Origin: Spongiibacter pelagi
GTDB lineage: Bacteria > Pseudomonadota > Gammaproteobacteria > Pseudomonadales > Spongiibacteraceae
Length of the DNA stretch: 64,000 nt
Assembly (NCBI RefSeq): GCF_014705705.1
Contig: NZ_JACXLD010000006.1
Location: forward strand, 1 to 64,000
Reading direction: 5' to 3'
The translations under genes and the position numbers were made by a program. The notes beneath the pieces were generated by a model. That model was not told the origin of the DNA. It saw nothing but the letters and a program-made list of their open reading frames with translations, and ran no database searches. Shown here one piece after another: positions 35,479-43,329 of this stretch (its first letter is position 1; each line of letters opens with the position of its first letter).

Positions 35479-36861
35479 TTAGGCGCCGAGCCAGTTCTGT
35501 CCACAAACTCGGACAATATTGCCATTCACGCCTCGAGATTCCGGATAGCCAAAAAACGCTATCGTCTCAGCCACATCTACCGGCTGTCCGCCCTGTGACA
35601 ATGAGTTCAAGCGGCGACCGACCATGCGGGTAAAGAACGGAATCGCGGCGGTCATTGCGGTTTCGATAAATCCGGGCGCTACCGCATTTACAGTAATACC
35701 CTTGGCTTTCAGGGCGGGATCTTGGCTCATGGTGTCCACATAACCAATCACCCCAGCTTTGGATGCGGCGTAGTTGGTTTGGCCACGTTGACCGCCAATG
35801 CCGTTCATGGACGATACGCCGACAATGCTGCCGCCATCGTTCAGTGCGCCGGTTTCCAGAAGGGCGCGATTAATACGCTGGGCCGCAGCCAAGTTGATAT
35901 CCAAGGTCATTTGCCACCATTGCTCATTCATATTGGCAATGGTTTTGTCGCGGGTGACGCCAGCATTGTGTACTACCAGATCAACTCCGCCCATTTCTTT
36001 CAGGGTTTCGCTGATTTTGGCGGGGGCGTCGGCGGCGGTAATGTCGGCAACCAAGGCCTTGCCATTAATGGCGGCCATCACACTGTTCAATTCCGCTTCC
36101 ATCGGCGGCACATCAATGCCAAGAACAGTGGCACCTTGGCGAGCCAGAGTTTCGGCAATGGCTTGACCAATACCGCGTGAAGCACCAGTCACTAGCGCTA
36201 CTTTATTTTCCAGGGGCTTTTCCCAATTGCTGTCGGCAGTGGCTTTGGCGTTTTCGACGCGAATCACTTGTCCGCTTACAAAGGCAGAGCGGGGCGAAAG
36301 TACAAAGCGCAGGGCGCTGCTTAGATTAGCTTCGGCACCTTGTTCAACGGTAATCAATTGTGCGGTAGCGCCCTTGCCGCCAACTTCTTTACCTAGTGAG
36401 CGACTAAGACCTTCCAGTGCGCGCTGGCTGGCAGCGGCTTCAGCGCTGTCGGTTTGGCGGTGGGGGCGACCCAGAATTACAACGCGGCCATTGCGGTTTA
36501 GTTTACGAATAGCACCGTTAAAGAAGCGATAGGCTTGAACCAGCTCGGTGGCGTCTTTGAAGCCGCTGCCGTCGAATACCAGTGCATCGTAACGAGCATC
36601 GCCGAGCACATCGGAATCTGATTTGGGGGTGTTCAATAATTCTGCGGGGGCGCTAACAATATTGCCATTGCTCTGGCCGAGCACGGCTTCAATGCTGCTG
36701 GTTAACTGTGCGTTCTCGCTGGCGCCGAGCAACAGGCTGCCCGAAAAGTAATTAGCGGATGCGCTATCGCGGCTCAGCTCGGTTGGGGTGGAAATGCCCA
36801 GTGCGCCGAGAATTTTCTTGCCGGCGTTTGAGTTAATAAAATCTTCAACACGGTCGCTCAT
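35479..36861 (-). CDS. fabG: High-molecular-weight 3-oxoacyl-ACP/CoA reductase (FabG4-like)
   Basis: At 460 residues it is about twice the length of ordinary FabG. The N-terminal ~210 residues form a flavodoxin-like non-catalytic domain, as in HMwFabG/FabG4; the C-terminal SDR has TGASRGIGQAIAETLA, VVHNAG and NYAASKAG. It reduces 3-oxoacyl-CoA with NADH or NADPH. It is divergent from a thiolase gene, and the pair is typical of beta-oxidation-like chain processing (also in cholesterol side-chain loci). AAGGAG precedes the start. Confidence 0.9.
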   Translation of the reverse strand: MSDRVEDFINSNAGKKILGALGISTPTELSRDSASANYFSGSLLLGASENAQLTSSIEAVLGQSNGNIVSAPAELLNTPKSDSDVLGDARYDALVFDGSGFKDATELVQAYRFFNGAIRKLNRNGRVVILGRPHRQTDSAEAAASQRALEGLSRSLGKEVGGKGATAQLITVEQGAEANLSSALRFVLSPRSAFVSGQVIRVENAKATADSNWEKPLENKVALVTGASRGIGQAIAETLARQGATVLGIDVPPMEAELNSVMAAINGKALVADITAADAPAKISETLKEMGGVDLVVHNAGVTRDKTIANMNEQWWQMTLDINLAAAQRINRALLETGALNDGGSIVGVSSMNGIGGQRGQTNYAASKAGVIGYVDTMSQDPALKAKGITVNAVAPGFIETAMTAAIPFFTRMVGRRLNSLSQGGQPVDVAETIAFFGYPESRGVNGNIVRVCGQNWLGA

Positions 36862-36904
36862 ACTGGGCTCCTTAAGTTATTGGTGAATAGTTTTTAGTAA
36901 ATAG

Positions 36905-36934
36905 GAATACTATTCTGGAATGACGGTTTTTCAA
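36905..36934 (-). promoter_or_regulatory. Candidate fabG promoter with palindrome over its -10
   Basis: Leftward: -35 TTGAAA (36934-36929), 16-base spacer, -10 TAGTAT (36912-36907). The -10 lies inside GAATA-C-TATTC (36905-36915), an operator-like symmetric site shared by the region between fabG and the thiolase gene. Sequence-based guess. Confidence 0.4.
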
Positions 36935-37092
36935 TTTGAGCGGCATTCTACTGTGCCCAGCGTGCATAAAAATTGACAGTTTCACCACTATGGGCCTGTC
37001 GCCTGAGCCAATGCGAGTGAAATTTGGCTTGTTACACTGCGCAGCCTGTAAATCGGCATCCGGCCGAATTGTATGATCAGAGGACACTAATC

Positions 37093-38391
37093 ATGGCCCA
37101 AAGCATTCGTAGAGTCGCGGTAATCGGCGGCAACCGTATTCCCTTTGTGCGTTCCAACACCGCCTATTTTGGTGTGAGCAACCAGCAAATGTTGACCGCC
37201 GCGATTGAGGGCTTGGTACAGCGTTATGATCTACAGGGCGTGCAACTTGGCGATGTGGTTGCCGGTGCGGTAATGAAGCACAGCCGTGACTTTAACCTGA
37301 CTCGCGAGTGTGTGCTCAGTACATCTTTGGCGCCAAGCACGCCTGCCTATGATATTCAGCAAGCTTGTGGCACCGGGTTGCAAGCCATTAATTTGGTAGC
37401 GAATAAAATCGCACTGGGTCAAATCGAGGCAGGTATTGCCGGTGGTGTGGATACCACTTCCGACGCGCCGATTGGTGTGAGCGAAGGTCTGCGTAAAATC
37501 CTGTTACAAGTCAATAAAGCGAAATCCCTCGGCGAGCGCGTAAAGCCTTTCCTGCAACTGCGTCCTAAAGATATTGGTATCAATATTCCTGTGAACTCTG
37601 AGCCGCGCACCGGCATGTCTATGGGTGAGCACACCGAAATTACTGCTAAAGCCTGGGAAATTGCCCGCGAAGCACAAGACGAACTGGCGGCAGCTAGCCA
37701 TAAAAATCTGGCGGCAGCCTATGATCGCGGTTTCTTTAGCGATCTGGTGTCTGAGTTTAATGGTGTGAAAGTGGATAATATTCTGCGTCCAAATTCCACC
37801 GTGGAAAAACTAGCCACATTAGGCCCCGCGTTTGATAAGCAAAGCGGCCAAGGCACGCTGACCGCGGGTAACTCGTCTACGCTAACCGATGGCGCTTCTT
37901 GCGTCTTGTTGGCCAGCGAAGAGTGGGCCAAAGAACGCGGCCTGCCTATTCGCGCTTACCTGACCTGTGTTGAAACCGCCTCAGTGGATTTCTTCGGTAA
38001 AGACGGTGCGACCGAAAAAGAAGGTCTGTTGTTGGCGCCTGCCTATGCTGTTCCCCGTATGCTGGCCAAGCAGGGCTTAAGCCTGCAGGATTTCGATTTC
38101 TACGAGATTCACGAAGCCTTTGCCGCACAGGTATTGGCCACGCTGAAAGCCTGGGAAGACGAAACCTTCTGTCGCGAAAAGCTTGGGCTGGACAAAGCGT
38201 TGGGCAGCATCGATCGCAGCAAGCTGAATGTTAATGGCAGCTCACTGGCCGCAGGCCACCCCTTTGCCGCCACCGGTGGCCGGATTGTGTCAACACTGGC
38301 GAAAATGCTGGAAGAGAACAAGGGCGGTCGCGGTTTGATCTCTATTTGCGCGGCGGGCGGTCAAGGCGTGACGGCCATTATGGAAGCCTAA
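37093..38391 (+). CDS. Thiolase (acetyl-CoA C-acetyltransferase, FadI-like)
   Basis: From the ATG at 37093 (AGAGGA upstream) 432 residues: nucleophilic cysteine in QQACGTGLQA, EIHEAFAAQ with catalytic histidine, GGRIV and the C-terminal SICAAGGQG. This is the FadI/long-chain thiolase-like branch that cleaves 3-ketoacyl-CoA. It is divergent from fabG, and both may share a control region. A strong terminator follows. Confidence 0.92.
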   Translation: MAQSIRRVAVIGGNRIPFVRSNTAYFGVSNQQMLTAAIEGLVQRYDLQGVQLGDVVAGAVMKHSRDFNLTRECVLSTSLAPSTPAYDIQQACGTGLQAINLVANKIALGQIEAGIAGGVDTTSDAPIGVSEGLRKILLQVNKAKSLGERVKPFLQLRPKDIGINIPVNSEPRTGMSMGEHTEITAKAWEIAREAQDELAAASHKNLAAAYDRGFFSDLVSEFNGVKVDNILRPNSTVEKLATLGPAFDKQSGQGTLTAGNSSTLTDGASCVLLASEEWAKERGLPIRAYLTCVETASVDFFGKDGATEKEGLLLAPAYAVPRMLAKQGLSLQDFDFYEIHEAFAAQVLATLKAWEDETFCREKLGLDKALGSIDRSKLNVNGSSLAAGHPFAATGGRIVSTLAKMLEENKGGRGLISICAAGGQGVTAIMEA

Positions 38392-38415
38392 CTTTTCCGA
38401 TTTATAGCTTTACTT

Positions 38416-38440
38416 AAAGCCGCCGCAAGGCGGCTTTTTT
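38416..38440 (+). terminator. Terminator after the thiolase gene
   Basis: AAAGCCGCC-GCAA-GGCGGCTTT with a following T-run; a classic hairpin. Confidence 0.9.
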
Positions 38441-38464
38441 GTGTCTGGCGGAAGTAGTTTCAAT

Positions 38465-38508
38465 AATTGCATTTACATTATTAGTTTATAAAAATTGCAT
38501 TTGCATTA
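38465..38508 (+). promoter_or_regulatory. Direct repeats, likely Xre antitoxin operator
   Basis: AATTGCATTTACATTA (38465-38480) and AATTGCATTTGCATTA (38493-38508) are 15/16 identical and spaced 28 bases apart, ending 45 bases before the antitoxin start. Two phased repeats at a toxin-antitoxin promoter suggest cooperative antitoxin binding for autorepression. Confidence 0.6.
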
Positions 38509-38553
38509 ATCGTTATCTATGCTTGAAGCGTAAAAAACGAGTAGGAGGGCGAG

Positions 38554-38925
38554 ATGAGTACGGTCGCGAACACTCAATTAGAGCGCACCGCCGTTGCTGC
38601 TAAGGCCTTAATTAATGCTAAAGAGGCCTTGGGGCTCAGCGGTGAAATTATCGGTCAAATTATCGGGGCTGATGCGAGTACGGTATCGCGCATCGCTCGC
38701 CGAGGAGATATGGCGGACAACAAATCCTTAGAGGCTGCTGTACTCCTTATTCGTATTTACCGTTCGCTTTATGCACTTCGTGGCGGAAACGTGGACGCGA
38801 TGAAGCATTGGTTAAATACCCCAAATCTTGATTTCAACGAAGAGGCTCCCCTAAACGTGATGAAACGCTGGGTGGGCCTGGTTGATGTTGTTCAGTATTT
38901 AGATGCTATGCGTGGGCATGGTTAA
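38554..38925 (+). CDS. Xre/MbcA/ParS-type antitoxin of a RES system
   Basis: A 123-residue protein with an N-terminal helix-turn-helix (LGLSGEIIGQIIGADASTVSRIARR) and a C-terminal toxin-binding domain (NVDAMKHWLNTPNLDF...MKRWVGLVDVVQYLD) of the MbcA/ParS type. It neutralises the RES toxin whose ATG overlaps this stop by one base (TAATG). GAGGGCGAG precedes the start. Likely autorepressor through the upstream direct repeats. Confidence 0.92.
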   Translation: MSTVANTQLERTAVAAKALINAKEALGLSGEIIGQIIGADASTVSRIARRGDMADNKSLEAAVLLIRIYRSLYALRGGNVDAMKHWLNTPNLDFNEEAPLNVMKRWVGLVDVVQYLDAMRGHG

Positions 38926-39650
38926 TGGAGCCATTTTGGGGCGTAATGCCTTTTCGCGGACTTGCTTATCGTGTTGTGGAGTCTCAAGAGGAAGTGGCGA
39001 CCATGAGTTTGGTTGATACCCTTGAGGAGCAATCTGCGCTTGAGGAACTCATTGAAGACTCCAAGCCGATAATTGAACATGGAATGGGGCGGCATTATTT
39101 AATCCATACGCCATTTCGCTATCCACCCCTTCGGCATGGTTCTCGATTCGGCTCCCGTTTTGAGCCTTCTATTTTTTACGCGGGTCTGACGTTGAGAAGC
39201 GCATTGTTTGAATCTGCGTTTTATGGTTTCTACTTAGATAGTCGAAGCCTGACGCCTTACCCAGGTAGCGTAATGATAGAAAAGACCTCTTTCGCGGTTA
39301 ACGTTGATGCTAAACAGCATGCAGATTTGGCAGGGGTGGATGACGACGCGCTGCAAAATAAACTTCGAGATAAAAGCTTTTACGGTTTTACTCAGCAGCT
39401 TGGCCGTACTTTACGCACATCCGGCGTTGAATCGTTTAGTTATCCGTCGGCGCGTTGCTCAGATGGGGTGAATATCGGTGTGTTTCACATTGATACCATC
39501 AAGGGGAATCCCAGCAAGCTGACGCAGTGGCATGTAAAGCAAAGCCCGGATCAGGCTGTTTATTTTAGCCCTTCTAAAAATAGCCCGCGCTATACTTTTA
39601 ATCGCAATGACTTTGCCATCAACGGTGTGATACCTGCGCCTAGTGCGTAA
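38925..39650 (+). CDS. RES-domain toxin (NAD+-degrading type)
   Basis: A 241-residue RES protein with the conserved PLRHGSRFGSRFEPSIFYAG and ALFESAFY block and a later arginine- and serine-rich YPSARCSDG. Characterised RES toxins (MbcT, Res) break down NAD+, by phosphorolysis in MbcT or hydrolysis. It is translationally coupled to the Xre antitoxin. The frame is intact. Confidence 0.92.
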   Translation: MEPFWGVMPFRGLAYRVVESQEEVATMSLVDTLEEQSALEELIEDSKPIIEHGMGRHYLIHTPFRYPPLRHGSRFGSRFEPSIFYAGLTLRSALFESAFYGFYLDSRSLTPYPGSVMIEKTSFAVNVDAKQHADLAGVDDDALQNKLRDKSFYGFTQQLGRTLRTSGVESFSYPSARCSDGVNIGVFHIDTIKGNPSKLTQWHVKQSPDQAVYFSPSKNSPRYTFNRNDFAINGVIPAPSA

Positions 39651-39764
39651 TACCGCTCTTTCGAATATTTATTGCTATCTGCTCGGTTTTTATGCAGTCT
39701 TCGGGCTGTGGCGAATGTCACATACACAGGAACGTGTATCCAATAATGAAAAAGGACATTTCAT

Positions 39765-40355
39765 ATGAAAAAAATTCTCTCAATTCTCCTTGTCTCTTCT
39801 GCGTTACCCGCTTTTGCAGATAGCCAAGCCGGCGGTTTTTCCGGTGAGGTCATGTTGGGCTTAGCCGATCAAGAAACCAAAGTTCAGGGGGCTAAGTCTT
39901 CCGGTGACGATACGTCGTTGGGTTTCCGTTTGAGCTATTCGGTGACGGAGAACGTTCTATTGGAGTTGGGCTATAGCCAATATGGTGAAGCCGAAAACAA
40001 CTATGTTGATTCTTTTGGTGATTCGATCAGTGAGACAATGGAATCCTCGGCGTTTAAAGCGGGGGTTGCTGCTTACGCTCCCTTAAATGACGATTTTGGG
40101 CTTCTAGCCCGAGTGGGTTTGTCTAAGTGGGATTATGATTTTGAGGCGACGGACTCCTCTGCCCCTGGGCAAGTGTTCAAAGCCGATGATTCTGGAACCG
40201 ACTTCTATTACGGCGTGGGTATGCGCTTTAATCTGAATGAAAAAGTGTTCTCTTCAATTGATTACACGATTACTAAAATGGATATGGAGTATCAGGGCGT
40301 CTCGGTAGATCACGAAGTTAAGAATCTGTCGGTCTCGATCGGCACGCGTTTCTAA
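39765..40355 (+). CDS. Small outer-membrane beta-barrel protein
   Basis: A signal peptide (KKILSILLVSSALPAFA) leads to about 178 residues of alternating strands (GEVMLGLADQETKVQG, LGFRLSYSV, ENVLLELGYSQYG) ending in NLSVSIGTRF, a C-terminal phenylalanine as in eight-stranded barrels of the OmpX/OmpW type. AAAGGA precedes the ATG. Function unknown; stands alone. Confidence 0.8.
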   Translation: MKKILSILLVSSALPAFADSQAGGFSGEVMLGLADQETKVQGAKSSGDDTSLGFRLSYSVTENVLLELGYSQYGEAENNYVDSFGDSISETMESSAFKAGVAAYAPLNDDFGLLARVGLSKWDYDFEATDSSAPGQVFKADDSGTDFYYGVGMRFNLNEKVFSSIDYTITKMDMEYQGVSVDHEVKNLSVSIGTRF

Positions 40356-40379
40356 AACAATAAACCCTCTCCAAGGGGT

Positions 40380-40408
40380 GGGGGCCGGCTCCGGCCTCCT
40401 GCTTTTCT
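40380..40408 (+). terminator. Probable terminator after the beta-barrel gene
   Basis: GGCCGG-CT-CCGGCC, extended by G/C pairs outside, then GCTTTTCT. Short loop and imperfect T-run. Confidence 0.5.
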
Positions 40409-40809
40409 AATACAGACCAAAGTCTAATTCGGGCTTTCCTCCTCTCGCCGCTAAACTCTTTAGCGTCCTCAGTTCTTCAAAAATAGGGCGCTGTGCGCCA
40501 TTTTGGCCTAAGCCTTGCTAGTCATCTGCTAAAGAAATGAAGAAACATTGCACTATCTCGGGGAGCAGTGCCTAAGCTGGTAAATTGATGAGTTGAAAAC
40601 AGGTGTTTGGTTCGGCGCTTTTAGGTAGGATCAAAACAGAGATTTCAGCCTCTTTGTCATCATCACGCCTTATTCGGGTGCGTACTATAGGAGTTTTTGT
40701 ATTCTATTGGTGCGGCGCTGCTAGTGCGGGTAATTGCGTGAAATCGGTCTACAGTTTAGGCCGCCCTGAGAATGCTTACGCACGATTTTGTTGATAGAAA
40801 GAGTAGCCC
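40409..40809. other. Intergenic region upstream of the ATP-grasp operon
   Basis: No supported gene in these 400 bases; a 63-codon frame at 40603 has poor composition and no family signal. The region must carry the promoter of the ATP-grasp operon; I see no confident -35/-10 pair. AAAGAG precedes the start at 40810. Confidence 0.5.
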
Positions 40810-42318
40810 ATGAGCGTTAAGGAAAGCGGAAGTATTGATTGGTCTCAGTATTCGGCGGGGGCGTTCTATGATGAAATGATCACCCCTAAGGGCAATCCTC
40901 GGAAGGCCTGTAAAGCCATTGCCAAACACATCGCCAGCTTAAGTGGTGAAGAGTTGGAAGCCCGGCGTATCGCCGCTGAAAATACCGTAAGGGATATGGG
41001 CGTTAGCTTCACTGTTTACAGTGATGGTGAGAATATCGACCGGGTTTGGCCCTTTGATTTAATCCCCAGAGTGATTGATGCCGACGAATGGGAGCGCACC
41101 GCAACAGGGCTTAAGCAGCGCCTTCGTGCACTAAATTGTTTCATTGATGATGTTTATCACGAGCAAAAAATCATTAAAGATGGCTTGCTGCCCGAATACC
41201 TGATTAAAGAATCCAAAAATTTTCGGCCCGAATGTGTTGGGGTAAATCCTCCACAAGGCGTGTGGGCGCATATCTGCGGTTGCGATTTGGTGCGCGACAG
41301 TGACGGTAAGTTCTACGTGCTGGAAGACAATTTGCGGGTGCCTTCCGGCGTGGCGTATATGCTAGAAAACCGCGAAGTCAGCAAGCGGGTTTTGCCGGAA
41401 TTTTTTGAAACGAACAATATCCTTCCCGTTGATACATACCCTAGAAAATTACTGGAAACCTTGATCTCGGTTTCGCCGCGAGAAACCCGCCAGCCGGTTA
41501 TTGTGCTGCTAACGCCGGGGATTTATAACTCGGCCTATTTTGAGCACGCCTTCCTTGCCCAGCAATTGGGTATTGAGTTGGTGGAAGGCTCCGACTTGTT
41601 TGTGGATACCGACGACTGCGTTTACATGAAAACCATCGGCGGTCTGGAGCGGGTGGATGTGATTTATCGTCGCATCGATGATTTATTCCTCGACCCCGAA
41701 GTGTTTATCGAAGATTCGGTATTGGGTGCCAAGGGGCTGATGCGCGCTTGGCAAGCAGGCAATGTTGCGCTGGTGAACGCGCCCGGTGCCGGGGTGGCAG
41801 ATGACAAGGTGATCTACGCCTATGTGCCGCAAATGGTGGAATACTATCTGGGCGAGAAGGCGATTCTGCCCAATGTAAAAACCTATCTCTGTGAGGACCC
41901 CAAGCAGCGCGAATATGTGCTTGAGCATATTGCCGAGCTAGTGGTGAAGCCGGCTAATGAGTCCGGCGGCTACGGCATGCTGGTTGGCCCTCATGCCAGC
42001 AAGAAAGATCATGAAGCATTCCGCAAATTAGTGCAGGAAAACCCCCGCAATTACATCGCCCAGCCCACGCTGGCCTTGTCGACTACGCCGGTCATCACTG
42101 GCCCCGGCAGTGCGGAGCCGCGCCATTTGGATTTGCGCCCCTTTGTACTGCAAGGCAGCAAATTGGATGTAACTACCGGTGGCCTCACTAGGGTGGCCTT
42201 GAAGAAAGGCTCTTTGGTGGTCAACTCCTCTCAGGGAGGGGGGAGTAAAGACACTTGGATTGTCGGAGCGCCAAAAAAAGTGACCGCTAAAACCACCGGC
42301 AAGGGAGGAGCGAAATAA
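40810..42318 (+). CDS. Circularly permuted ATP-grasp protein (CP_ATPgrasp_2), complete motifs
   Basis: A 502-residue stand-alone ATP-grasp ligase of the circularly permuted type (former DUF404/DUF407). The permuted order is clear: LEDNLRVPSG near residues 171-180 (metal-binding E and N), RRIDDLF near 287-293, then the ATP-binding lysine in VVKPANESGGYG near 378-389, GGLTRV (457-462) and GGSKDTWI (477-484). Such ligases are predicted to form peptide or amide bonds using ATP. It overlaps the next gene (Alpha-E) by one base. Product unknown. Confidence 0.92.
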   Translation: MSVKESGSIDWSQYSAGAFYDEMITPKGNPRKACKAIAKHIASLSGEELEARRIAAENTVRDMGVSFTVYSDGENIDRVWPFDLIPRVIDADEWERTATGLKQRLRALNCFIDDVYHEQKIIKDGLLPEYLIKESKNFRPECVGVNPPQGVWAHICGCDLVRDSDGKFYVLEDNLRVPSGVAYMLENREVSKRVLPEFFETNNILPVDTYPRKLLETLISVSPRETRQPVIVLLTPGIYNSAYFEHAFLAQQLGIELVEGSDLFVDTDDCVYMKTIGGLERVDVIYRRIDDLFLDPEVFIEDSVLGAKGLMRAWQAGNVALVNAPGAGVADDKVIYAYVPQMVEYYLGEKAILPNVKTYLCEDPKQREYVLEHIAELVVKPANESGGYGMLVGPHASKKDHEAFRKLVQENPRNYIAQPTLALSTTPVITGPGSAEPRHLDLRPFVLQGSKLDVTTGGLTRVALKKGSLVVNSSQGGGSKDTWIVGAPKKVTAKTTGKGGAK

Positions 42319-43244
42319 TGCTGTCTCGTGTTGCTGAACGGATCTATTGGTTTGCCCGCTATCTTGAGCGGGTAGAGAGTATGGCGCGACTGATTCAGGT
42401 GTATACCAAGATGTTGTCTGATCTGCCCCGCGATAGCGGTATCAGTTGGCACAATCTGGTTATTGCCAGCGGCAGCCGTGCCGAGTTTGAGCGCCGCTTT
42501 ACCGTGCAGGATGAAAAGCGGGTTGTGCGGTTTTTGCTGGAAGATTTATCTAATCCCGGTTCGATGATGTCTTCACTGCGCATGGTGAAGGAAAATATCC
42601 GTACCACTCGCGATGTGTTGCCGCCCGAAACTTGGGAGATGGTTAACGAATTTCGTTACTTCGTCTCGGAAAATGTCCACTTGGGGATTAATCGCCGTAA
42701 CCGCCACGCCTTTCTCGATGAGGTGATTGGCAAGTGTCAGCAGATCAACGGACTGATGGCCGACACCATGCGCCGCGACACCGCCTATCACTTTCTGCGT
42801 TTGGGTCGGTATCTTGAACGCGCCGATATGACGCTGCGCACCTTGGAAGCCGGTGCCTGGATGCTGGGTGATTTTATTGAGGACGATTCACTCCATGCCG
42901 GTGATGTGGTTTGGAGCAGCGTGCTGCGTACCCTCGATGCCATGATGCCTTTCCGCCGTACTATGCGAGTTGCCTTGAATGGGGAAGATGCTGCTCAGTT
43001 TCTATTGGAAGACACGCTGTTTCCCCGTTCGGTGATGTGCTGTTTAAATCAGATGATGGAATCCGGGCAGAAAATTCCAGGCTCACCCGAGGGCTGTCCG
43101 GGGCTGGATTCCGTTTTGGCCAAAATCGAGAAGGGCGTGGATTACAGCGATCCCGCAGCATTGCTCAAGCATTTTGATGTTCTGCAGCGGGATTTGGGTC
43201 ACATGCATGGATGTATTGCGGAGACCTGGTTTCATGCCCATTAA
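42318..43244 (+). CDS. Alpha-E domain protein (DUF403)
   Basis: A 308-residue all-helical protein beginning MLSRVAERIYWFARYLERVESMARL, the diagnostic start of Alpha-E, with YHFLRLGRYLERADMTLRTLE as an internal repeat of the same motif. Alpha-E proteins always travel with circularly permuted ATP-grasp and transglutaminase genes; their biochemical role is unknown but may be as partner or helper of the ligase. Starts on the stop of the preceding gene. Confidence 0.92.
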   Translation: MLSRVAERIYWFARYLERVESMARLIQVYTKMLSDLPRDSGISWHNLVIASGSRAEFERRFTVQDEKRVVRFLLEDLSNPGSMMSSLRMVKENIRTTRDVLPPETWEMVNEFRYFVSENVHLGINRRNRHAFLDEVIGKCQQINGLMADTMRRDTAYHFLRLGRYLERADMTLRTLEAGAWMLGDFIEDDSLHAGDVVWSSVLRTLDAMMPFRRTMRVALNGEDAAQFLLEDTLFPRSVMCCLNQMMESGQKIPGSPEGCPGLDSVLAKIEKGVDYSDPAALLKHFDVLQRDLGHMHGCIAETWFHAH

Positions 43245-43329
43245 TCTTCATGGGGGAGAGGTTTACCTGCCGGGCAGTATTGCGGTAGGCTCCGTCTCCC
43301 GATAAGACTCCGGCTGGCCCGGTTACTCC

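Noticed and set aside
40603-40794. 63-codon frame upstream of the ATP-grasp operon
   Set aside because: No ribosome site, no family signal, unusual composition; I treat the region as non-coding.
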